From NCBI RefSeq assembly GCF_015706575.1, contig NW_024037047.1, forward strand, positions 809,020 through 873,019: 64,000 nucleotides of DNA, given 5' to 3'. Positions within the stretch are counted from its first letter, which is position 1, and each line of letters opens with the position of its first letter. The DNA is from Patiria miniata (taxonomy: Eukaryota; Echinodermata; Asteroidea; Valvatida; Asterinidae). The position numbers were made by a program, and so were the translations under genes. Positions 22,649-31,539 of the stretch are shown one piece after another. The notes beneath the pieces are model-generated. The model worked only from the letters and a program-made list of their open reading frames with translations. It did not search any database and was not told the origin of the DNA.

Positions 22649-25600
22649 ATGGCGGAGGACTTAGTTGTGCCCACCAGTCACAGAAATTCCGAGCCACGAA
22701 GTACCAATTGTGATGATGATGATGACTTTTCCTTGGATGTTGATAGGATGATGAATAGGGACGACCACAGGAAGCTCCTCTCGAGCAGCCCTACTGCCAA
22801 AATTTGCATTCATGGAGTTCCAGTTTGCTGTGTATTAGACACGGGTGCAGAAACGTCCTTGATTTCGTCCAAATTTTATCACAGTCGGTTAGCTTCAAAG
22901 GTGGGGAAATTAAATGAGGTGGGCACATACATCAATTTGCTGGGAGCAAATGGTCTACGTATTCCAGTGGAAGGGTTTCTTGAGGCCCCCATTAAGGTGT
23001 TGGGACATGAGTTTACAGCCAGCTTCTTAGTTACTAGACAGGAAGCTTCGGACTCTGGTGGTAGGCGGGATAAATATCCTGTCCTATTGGGTTGCAATAT
23101 TTTGAGAATGTTGTCTGCTGGGCTTCCGCATCACAACATTCGCTCACTGGGCTCAGATTGGGATTTCGCCCTACGTTGGTTCAGGTCGTTTGACTGCAGT
23201 CGTGACAAAGTCACGAAGGAAGTCGTTTCAAGTCCCCAAGTCGCAGAAGTTTGGACTCATAAGTGTGAGTCGGTACCCCCAGCTTGCGCTAAGCTGATCC
23301 GTTGTGAGATTGGCACGCCTTGCGCTGATTTTGAAGGGAAAACTGTTCTGCTCAGACCGCTTCAACACGATGTTGACGGAGATGATTTGGGGAATGACAA
23401 CACAGTCTCTTTATGGCCTGTTGTAGAGGGCATCCAAGAAGTAGAAGGAACTACAATCCCGGTCCTGGTGGCGAATACTGGCTCGAAGCAACTGATTATT
23501 CCGGCTCTCACCAGGGTGGCAACTGCCTCAACAGCATTGATGGAGGATCAGGTCATTACTGATATCCATGACGACAGCATTGTTGTGTCCACCCATGAAG
23601 TTGTAATTGATAATTTGGAAGAAACATCAGGTTGTCCTGCTCCACGGGTGGAGAGCTCTAAAGATGAACAGGAGCGAGAACCTTTCGCTCTTCCTGATGG
23701 TTCTACCTACTTATTGCCTCCAGGTATTAGTGTGCGAGGCATGACTGGTGACGAAGCACTGGCAGTGGTTTCCTTGATAAGGAAGCACGAAGGAGCTTTT
23801 TCATTAGGGCCTTATGATTTAGGTTTCTGTGATTTGATCCCTCATGAGATCAAGTTGGCTGACGACAAGCCTGTGAACTTGCCCTATAGGCGAGTAATTC
23901 CAAGCCGCATGGCTGAAGTCAAGAAAATGTTGCAAGACTTGCTTGACCAAAATATCATCAGAAAATCGGTTAGTCCATACGCAAGCCCCATCGTCCTGGT
24001 CAAGAAGAAAAATGGGCAACTTCGTCTGTGCATCGATTATAGACGACTCAACGAGAAGACCACGAAGGATTCCTTCCCTCTTCCACGGATAGAGGAGACC
24101 CTCGAGTCAATGGATGGGGCAAGGTTATTCTCCTCCCTGGATTTAGCCCATGGCTACTTCCAGGTGGCTGTTCACCCGGACTCGATGGCCAAGACTGCTT
24201 TTAGAGTCCCGTGGGGTCTGTACGAGTTCTTACGCCTTCCACAAGGGCTTGTGAACAGCCCAAGCACGTTTCAGCGTATTATGGAGTCAATATTCGGCGA
24301 TCTGAACCTTTCTCAACTTGTCCTTTATTTGGATGATGTCTTGGTTTTCTCACGCACATTTGAGGATCACTTAGATAGGCTAGAAGCTGTCCTCACGAGA
24401 TTGAAGTGTTACGGTCTGAAATTGAATGGGAGCAAGTGCAAGTTTTTCCAATCTTCGGTGTGCCACCTTGGGCACATAGTGAGTAACAAAGGAGTAGCTG
24501 TAGACCCTCAGAAGGTAGACCGCATCAAGCAGTGGCCAACTCCTACTAGCACAGAGCAGGTTAGGTCGTTCCTCGGATTGGCCTCCTACTATCGGAGGTA
24601 TGTGAAGAATTTTGCAGAGATTGCTGGGCCTTTACATGCCCTTACAGGCAAGGCAGGCATAAAAGCAGGGAAGGGATCCCTTCCCTTTACTTGGTCCATC
24701 GAGGCAGAGAAATCCTTTAAGGTTTTGAAGGCTGCTTTGTGCGAGACACCAGTGCTAGCATACCCAAAGTTCGATCAAGACTTTGTCTTGGAAATTGACG
24801 CGTCCCTGAGAGGCTTGGGAGCTTGCTTGTCTCAGTACAATGAGTCGGGAAGGCTTCACCCAGTTGCCTTTGCAAGCCGGGGATTGCGTGGTGCTGAGAA
24901 AACCTATCCGGACTTGTCAAGCTTCAAATTAGAACTGCTGGCCCTGAAATGGGCAGTTTCTGACAAATTTAGAGAGTATCTGTTGGGTCGTCACACGGTT
25001 GTTTGGACCGACAATAACCCCCTCGCCCACCTACTTACTGCAAAGTTGGGCGCCACAGAGCAAAGGTGGGTGGCCCAGCTGGCGGCTTTTGACCTGGACA
25101 TCAGGTACCGGTCGGGGCGGTCCAATAAGTGCGCCGATGCTCTGAGTCGCCATCCATCCAATGAGCAGGCAGACTCCTCGGTTGTTCTCAGAACTATCAC
25201 GCAGTGCACCCCAGTGCCAGATGAACTACGATCAGCTGGAGAGGTCCCATCTTTGACAGAGGACAGCGGTGGTCAGTCGGAAGAGTTGATGTCGTCGTTG
25301 CTTCCGTCATACTCCTTGCAGGAAATAGCATCCATGCAAAAGGAGGACGAAGCACTTGGTGGGGTTTGGACACGTTGGTCTTGTAAGTGGAAACCAGGCC
25401 AGGACTATCCGACTTCAGAGGTCAACCCCAAAAATACTGCTGGTTGGCTACGAGAGTGGCCACGAATCACTGAAAAATGTGGTGTTTTGTACAGGGTTAC
25501 AGAGGACCCTAGCGTTGGCCAAGTTTATCAACTCCTTGTGCCAAGACAGCTGCAAACCAAGGTAATACAGGCTGCTCATGACCAGTGGGGGCATCAGGGT

Positions 25601-26878
25601 GTTGGAAGGACTTTGGGTCTCATCAAAGACCGGTGTTTCTGGCCGGGCATGAATAAGCATGTGCGTGACCACATTCGTGGCTGCTTCGCGTGTGTTGTAG
25701 CGAAAGCTCCATCTCCGGTTGTCCGTCCCCCTATGCGGCACCTTCTTGCCTTTCAACCGTTGGAATGCCTTGCGATAGACTTCTTGAAGCTGGATCAAGG
25801 GTTAGGCCACTGTGAGGATGTTTTAGTAATGACGGATAGTTTTACCAAGTTCGCCATGGCTATCCCATGTAAAGATCAGACAGCCCCTCGCGTGGCCCGG
25901 GCTCTTCATGAAAGTTGGTTTGTCCACTACGGCATTCCTGCACAAATTCATTCTGACCAGGGCAGGAATTTCGAGAGCCGGTTGGTTGGTGAGTTCTGTG
26001 ACATATATGGCATCAAGAAAACTAGAACTAGCCCTTACCACCCGCAGGGGAACGGACAGACCGAACGCTTCAACAGAACACTCTGTGGGCTAATCAAGTC
26101 AGTGACCCAGAAAGACCGGAACAGGTGGCCCCAACTCCTTCCACACCTCACTTTCATCTACAATTCCACTCCGCATAGTGTGACAGGGTATACACCTTAT
26201 ACCCTGATGTTCGGCAGGGAGCCCAGGATTCCCATTGATCACCTTCTCAGTCGTTTACCCCGTGCTTGCCACGAGGATGTGGTCGAACGTCAAGCAAAGC
26301 TACTCCAGAGGGCCCACGCAATTGCCAAGCACAGAATGATTAAAGCAGCAGAAGCTAACAAGAGGCGATATGACAAGCATGCAAAAGCTTGCCCACTACC
26401 TGTAGGGAGTCGGGTCTTGGTGAAGCAAAGCGGTTTCACCGAGCGCCACAAGTTGGCTGATAATTTCAGCAGTGAGCAGCATGTTGTGGTCAGGTCAAAC
26501 CCAGAACATGACCTGTATGTGGTCAGACCAGCTGTTGGAGGCCCTGAAAAACGGCTGAATAGAAAGAGATTAATACTCGATCCTAGGGGTGAGTTGGACT
26601 TTCCCAGAGAGCCTAGAATGGGTCACCAGCCTGATGCTATTAATGGTACTCTTTCAGGTGGTTCCAACTCTGGCGCAGAAAGTTCTGGAGACGAATGGGT
26701 GCTCACAGGGCCACCAAGCTCCCAGGCACCGAAGGTCAGAGTCCGGAAGCCCGTCCCCGATGTGAAGGTTCCTTCCAGCGGCACTAGTGGTACCCCGTCA
26801 CTGTTTGAGAGACCACTCCGTCGTTCTGAACGTCTGAAGAAGCGTGGTGCTGGACCGTGGCCAAACGCGGTAACCTAA
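22649..26878 (+). CDS. pol: Pol polyprotein: PR-RT-RNase H-integrase
   Basis: The 1409-residue frame starts eight bases after gag and is in a different frame. The aspartic protease has D64-T-G-A. Reverse transcriptase has Y560-L-D-D. RNase H starts at D717 (EIDAS) and has a TDNNPL block. Integrase has the HHCC zinc domain from about H977 and the D1044, D1103, E1139 triad, the last two spaced D-x35-E. The C-terminal tail is basic and has no chromodomain that I recognise. How pol is translated after gag (frameshift or re-initiation) cannot be told from sequence alone. Confidence 0.95.
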   Translation: MAEDLVVPTSHRNSEPRSTNCDDDDDFSLDVDRMMNRDDHRKLLSSSPTAKICIHGVPVCCVLDTGAETSLISSKFYHSRLASKVGKLNEVGTYINLLGANGLRIPVEGFLEAPIKVLGHEFTASFLVTRQEASDSGGRRDKYPVLLGCNILRMLSAGLPHHNIRSLGSDWDFALRWFRSFDCSRDKVTKEVVSSPQVAEVWTHKCESVPPACAKLIRCEIGTPCADFEGKTVLLRPLQHDVDGDDLGNDNTVSLWPVVEGIQEVEGTTIPVLVANTGSKQLIIPALTRVATASTALMEDQVITDIHDDSIVVSTHEVVIDNLEETSGCPAPRVESSKDEQEREPFALPDGSTYLLPPGISVRGMTGDEALAVVSLIRKHEGAFSLGPYDLGFCDLIPHEIKLADDKPVNLPYRRVIPSRMAEVKKMLQDLLDQNIIRKSVSPYASPIVLVKKKNGQLRLCIDYRRLNEKTTKDSFPLPRIEETLESMDGARLFSSLDLAHGYFQVAVHPDSMAKTAFRVPWGLYEFLRLPQGLVNSPSTFQRIMESIFGDLNLSQLVLYLDDVLVFSRTFEDHLDRLEAVLTRLKCYGLKLNGSKCKFFQSSVCHLGHIVSNKGVAVDPQKVDRIKQWPTPTSTEQVRSFLGLASYYRRYVKNFAEIAGPLHALTGKAGIKAGKGSLPFTWSIEAEKSFKVLKAALCETPVLAYPKFDQDFVLEIDASLRGLGACLSQYNESGRLHPVAFASRGLRGAEKTYPDLSSFKLELLALKWAVSDKFREYLLGRHTVVWTDNNPLAHLLTAKLGATEQRWVAQLAAFDLDIRYRSGRSNKCADALSRHPSNEQADSSVVLRTITQCTPVPDELRSAGEVPSLTEDSGGQSEELMSSLLPSYSLQEIASMQKEDEALGGVWTRWSCKWKPGQDYPTSEVNPKNTAGWLREWPRITEKCGVLYRVTEDPSVGQVYQLLVPRQLQTKVIQAAHDQWGHQGVGRTLGLIKDRCFWPGMNKHVRDHIRGCFACVVAKAPSPVVRPPMRHLLAFQPLECLAIDFLKLDQGLGHCEDVLVMTDSFTKFAMAIPCKDQTAPRVARALHESWFVHYGIPAQIHSDQGRNFESRLVGEFCDIYGIKKTRTSPYHPQGNGQTERFNRTLCGLIKSVTQKDRNRWPQLLPHLTFIYNSTPHSVTGYTPYTLMFGREPRIPIDHLLSRLPRACHEDVVERQAKLLQRAHAIAKHRMIKAAEANKRRYDKHAKACPLPVGSRVLVKQSGFTERHKLADNFSSEQHVVVRSNPEHDLYVVRPAVGGPEKRLNRKRLILDPRGELDFPREPRMGHQPDAINGTLSGGSNSGAESSGDEWVLTGPPSSQAPKVRVRKPVPDVKVPSSGTSGTPSLFERPLRRSERLKKRGAGPWPNAVT

Positions 26879-27157
26879 TCATATTTCAAGTTTGATGGTT
26901 GTTGCGGTAGGAGGTTGCTCGCCCATTCATTTGGTGGTGCGAGACATGGTTTTACCACCTCTGAGTCCACAGTCTCTACCCCGAGTCGTCGTAATCACGC
27001 TTGTATGATTTAACACCAGCGTTTTGTATTGTTGTTCTTAACGTAAAAGTTGTCCACCTTTTCGACAAATTCCGTCCTTGAAAAATTTGATTTTTAGTCA
27101 AGGTTGATTTTTGTATTATATTTGTGGCTTAAACTTGTACGCTTTATAAAAAAAAAA

Positions 27158-27175
27158 CTTACCTTTTCTTCACAG
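27158..27175 (+). promoter_or_regulatory. 3' splice site before the third ORF
   Basis: A pyrimidine-rich run (TTACCTTTTCTTCACAG) ends exactly at the base before the third ORF's ATG. Retroviruses and env-bearing Gypsy elements express their third gene from a spliced subgenomic RNA, so this is a fitting acceptor. The donor was not identified. Confidence 0.65.
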
Positions 27176-27772
27176 ATGTCTGAGAAGACATCAGCTTTGC
27201 TGTTCGGCCATTCTTTTCCCAAGAGATTGCTTAGAGAGACATGCAGATCCAGAAGATCAGTGGAACAGTATATTGGTCTTCCCGAAAATATTAGTTTGGG
27301 TATTATTGGATATTCAGGTTTGACGTATGACAGGGTGCTTAGCGATCCTGATCGGTATCTAAGCAAACTTAAGGAAGAGCCCGCTGATATCTTGTGTATT
27401 GACATTGGGACCAATGACCTGTGTAGTGAGGAGAATTCCCCGAGTGTTGTGGTACAGAAGACCTTGAGAGTCTTAAATTTGTTCTCTAGTGAGGGAATCA
27501 GGCCTCGACAGATTGTGATTTTCTCGGTTATACAAAGATCTGTTTTAAACAGACCAGGCCAGGTGTCTCTGTCTCAGTTTAACCATCGAGCTAAGCGCTT
27601 TAATTCCATGCTCACGCGGGCGTTGGAAGCTGGATACCCTAACGTATGTGTGTACGCCCAAAGACGTATCAATTTCCCCAAGTACTTGTCTGACGGTTGT
27701 CATCTCAACCGAGAGGGTACTCGACGCTATTGCAGGGGTATCAAAGATGCTCTGGTTAAGTTCCAGTCTTAA
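27176..27772 (+). CDS. SGNH/GDSL-like hydrolase, third ORF
   Basis: The ORF encodes 198 residues and starts at the ATG right after the splice acceptor; the frame upstream is open only through non-ATG codons. Block I is LLFGHSF with nucleophile S13 (GHS in place of GDS). Block II may be G46 in IIGYSG. Block III is DIGTNDL with N80. Block V is DGCHL with D173 and H176. These are the Ser, Gly, Asn and Asp-His positions of SGNH esterases. There is no signal peptide or membrane segment, so it is not an envelope protein. SGNH domains are known in ORF1 of CR1-like LINEs and in Ngaro/DIRS-type elements. Its substrate is unknown; an acyl or acetyl ester is inferred. Confidence 0.8.
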   Translation: MSEKTSALLFGHSFPKRLLRETCRSRRSVEQYIGLPENISLGIIGYSGLTYDRVLSDPDRYLSKLKEEPADILCIDIGTNDLCSEENSPSVVVQKTLRVLNLFSSEGIRPRQIVIFSVIQRSVLNRPGQVSLSQFNHRAKRFNSMLTRALEAGYPNVCVYAQRRINFPKYLSDGCHLNREGTRRYCRGIKDALVKFQS

Positions 27773-28569
27773 CCATATGTTCATGTTCATGTTCATGTAG
27801 TAATTTACAATAGTGTTGTCTGCTCTACCTAGAAAAAAATGGGCACCTCTCACACCAATGGTTACTGATATTCCATTGCCTTACTGTAATCTGTTTATTA
27901 CATGTAGTGTAATGTTTTTGTGACACCTTACTGATTTAAGCATAAATGTTTGCTTGGAGGTTAAAAAGATGTGTTTCCACTAAAAAAAAAAACAACAACA
28001 ACACATGGAAGATTATTCGTTCTTTGTAATAAGCTATAGCAAGAGTTAGATGGGACTCTTATCATATACCAATCTCTATTTTAGGGTGAGCTAAATGTTA
28101 TCTTCGTGTCCTGTTATGTATCAGGTCCATATATCAACTAATTAGCCTTGGACTTGCCAATTGTAGATGTGTAAGTAACACATGTCACTGCTATTTTTCT
28201 ACCCATAGTTGATGTACATGTTTATTGCATAAGTTAATTTGCATTATTGCATTAGTTTGTGATTTGACGTGCTTGCTCTCTCTGAGAGACAGGGTGTTAC
28301 CCGCACTGACGATTACCTTTAAATCCTTTTGAATACCTTTTCCAACCCGAGGTAGCTTACCTGATTTAGTTCAGAAGGTGTTGATATAACCATACTCTGC
28401 GTATATCTTGGTGTGCTGAGATTGTACAGTAAGCAGTTTGTTCGACTTACAAAAGTGTTTTCTTGTTATCCAGTGTTTGACATTTTATGGTGATTACAGC
28501 ATAATTATGGATATTGATTACATATATGAATCTTGTTCCTATTCTGGCACCATTCGAGGGCGAAGGTGT
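27773..28569 (+). other. Non-coding 3' region of the LTR element
   Basis: About 800 bp between the third ORF and the 3' LTR holds no convincing ORF. Short ATGTTC and CAA repeats are visible near 27778 and 27993. Confidence 0.5.
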
Positions 28570-28583
28570 TAAAGCAGGGAAGT
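28570..28583 (+). other. Polypurine-tract candidate
   Basis: AAAGCAGGGAAGT directly precedes the 3' LTR, where plus-strand priming would start. It is short and interrupted, so the call is tentative. Confidence 0.45.
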
Positions 28584-30130
28584 TGTAGGGGCACGACATT
28601 TTATAATAGCACACCCAAGGTCAGCCGGTTAATTAGTGGGACTGGCAAGGTTATTTGTGACACCTATCTGGGGTCGTATATCTACGCCTCACTAGTTAGT
28701 TCCAAGTTATTGGTTAAGAATGCATTATTGGATTCTTCCCAGGGACAAACTTTGTCGAGAAGCTTGTTTATATCATTCAAAAGACACACTTGTGTTAATT
28801 GGTAGTACCTGAGAGATAAAGTCGATAGGCGACGGATATTTTGTGAATGGCGGAATAATTACGTTTCGGGCCGATTCACCCAGGCACGTCGTTGCGGCCT
28901 CTTGCCGTGCGTGCTTCTTGCTGTCGCAGGTGAGACTTTCTCTCCTCAAATGTGTCCATTTTACAACTGCTTCTCGATATTGTTTCATTGTCTCAATATG
29001 TTAAACTGGTGCATTATTATGTGCAGATAACTTTCATAGGGGCAATAGACATGAATATGTGTGATTTTAGGGATGCTGTACTCGCAACAAAGTTTATAAC
29101 TTTTGGCCAGTGGGCGCGCAGCGGGTCATAATAATATGCATGTAGTGTATTGCGCAATGGCGCCCATGTGTCGTTACTGTACATGTACAATGTCGCTTCT
29201 TGCTGTTGTGTGTACAACGTACGTGTGTTGTTGGGGCACTGCGCTGTGTGTTACTGAACGCGTGCTAGCTTCAGCGCGATGGCGCTGTATTATTGGGGCA
29301 CTGCGCTGCGTGTGGCAAGGCTCACTAACTATTTTAGGCGCTTAATTACACAGATTGGGTGAATCTCTTTTTCCCTTTTATTGTATTGGTCTTTACACAC
29401 TCCACTGTAAACTTGTGTATAGAGCATTGTTATTAGTGTCATTTTATAAATACACTCATGTTGAATTTGACATGTACCTTGCATTTTATAGACCTTGCCG
29501 ACTACTCATAGATTTCGAGCAGTGTCTTCATAATATTATGTCATGGGCTCCGTCTAAACCTCATTGGACACTGTAGCTATACTACCTTGAGCACTACTCG
29601 TCACATTATTCACCATTATTCACCACCCCATCTTATATCAGGGTAAGCTTGTGAATTCTAGGTGTCGATTTATATTGCATAATTTCCAGCCTTTTTGAGG
29701 AGGAAATAGGAATTATATTATTCATGAGTACATGTATTGCATGTATAATCACTGTTTTACTTGGCAATGTCATCGCGTCTAGTAGCCAACAAGCTAAATT
29801 GCGCGGTGGATTTATACAGCTCTGTTATACACACATCCATTTGAAAGTGTATTGTACATTGTTTATTTTTGGAAAATGTATAATCGACAAACTGGTGAGA
29901 CTGAGTGTATAGTTTTGACAAACAACTGACGCTTATTGTTTATTCTATCTTTTATTAACAGGGTTTTTTTTATTGGGATTGTATATCATTGACGTACATC
30001 AGATGGAATAAAATTTAATCAAGCATTGTATATAAGAGTGCTGCGTCCAAGTTTCTTCGGGCTCCCTATCCACCTCATCGTAGATGGACCACCAGCCTTG
30101 GATTGTCCCAGGGTCGACCATACTACTACA
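28584..30130 (+). repeat. 3' LTR
   Basis: It has the same length (1547 bp) and, wherever compared, the same sequence as the 5' LTR. It is followed by TTTA, which also precedes the 5' LTR. Confidence 0.95.
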
Positions 30131-30134
30131 TTTA

Positions 30135-31500
30135 TTCAAAAAGGGGATGAAGGTGATTAAGTTTATAGTATCGTGAGCTATTTTCCCATTGTTGTATTGC
30201 AACTGTCAAATTTCAAACAAAAAGTGGTCCTCACTACTTTGATAATAAAACAGATCGTTGGGGGCATTGCCCCGGCCCGCTCCCCCCCCCCCCCCGATCT
30301 ACCATGGGGTGGACGCAAGTAACACTAGTTGTATTAAAATGGAATTGAAATATGTTGATTGGAAGTGACGTCTTAATCCAATTCATGTATAATGACAACA
30401 GGAAATTTGAATCTGTAAATTGAATACAAGCAAAACCATTGAGTGTGGTCGGCGCGAAATATGCAATCCGAATTCGAATCAACTTTAACTGAAGGGAAAG
30501 ACATACAATCTCAAAAATACCTGATGTATTAAATGAAACTTTCGTCTGTTGATTTGTAGTGATGGCTGTGTGATGACAAAATTACAAGAGGAAATGTCAA
30601 ACAGCAAATGTAATAAATAATTGAGTGTGGTCTTCGTGAAATATGCAATCTGTTTTTTAGTCAACTTTAATTGAAGAAAAACAACAGATGCGTTTTCCAG
30701 AAAATAACTTTAAAAATGCATGATAACCTCGCGGCAACTAAGGGGCGCACGCGTAAGGCCGAAATTACTACTTTGTTTAACTACGTCAACATCTTTCAGT
30801 CAATTGAGCTGATTTTTTGTCATCTATCATTCAGTTGACCCTTGCTAAAAAGAGTGGCTGAACTGTTTTCACCCTAGAGTTCATTCACCGGGGGGCCGAG
30901 CCTTACAAATAATGGTCTCCCCCAACAGCCATTGACTTGTGCACAAAAACTTTAGTGCATACCTCTATATGGTAAAATGGTATTGCCCCTTTGCTTATCT
31001 CTATAACTATCAATATTCCTTTGTCTGGCCCTGGGATTAAATTTAAACAACATCTAGAGTCAATCCTGACCCATCCTCGTCCCCAGTACCTACTTTATTT
31101 TTAACCTCGTTTCCAATAGTAAGCCCTGGATAGGAAACTAGTTTTTTTTTCTGTATCCTGATTCGGTACTGCAATTTGCTAGTAATGGATTTATATCGTG
31201 AAGTTGGTGTTGTTATTTCCAATGTGCATTTACGTGTGTTCACAATTATTGTTATTATAACGTCCACGCCTTCTCAAAAATACTCCTTTCCTTTCCAATT
31301 TGCTCGTATTAATATGAAATGTGATACTGCATATTGGCGGGCCAGACTGTAACATTTTAACTTTAAAAAACGTGTTTTCATAACTCACAGCGCGACGATT
31401 CGATGCTGTTTTTACCCCACAAACCGCATACAAAAACAAACGCTAATGTAACGCACAGGCAGGCACCAGACTATTCCTCATTTGCATACGTGTTCAAAAA
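30135..31500. other. Gap within unit A, repeats only
   Basis: A poly-C run lies near 30281-30294. A diverged local duplication (GAGTGTGGTC...AAATATGCAATC) occurs at about 30440 and 30625. The segment at 30206-30300 resembles 39490-39560. No gene was recognised. Confidence 0.4.
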
Positions 31501-31539
31501 TCTTGCACATGCAAATGATCGAATACCTAGGTGATAGAG

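Larger units (their letters stand above)
19497..30130 (+). mobile_element. Ty3/Gypsy LTR retrotransposon with a third ORF
   Basis: The 10,634-bp element has two 1547-bp LTRs that look identical, TGTAG...CTACA ends and a 4-bp target duplication TTTA (19493-19496, 30131-30134). Parts in order are 5' LTR, primer-binding-site candidate, gag, pol (protease, RT, RNase H, integrase), a third gene of SGNH-hydrolase type, a purine-rich tract and 3' LTR. The pol order and YLDD box place it in Ty3/Gypsy (Metaviridae). It looks whole, with no break that I can see, and it is very young given the matching LTRs. It sits in the tail of GPCR duplication unit A. Confidence 0.95.
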
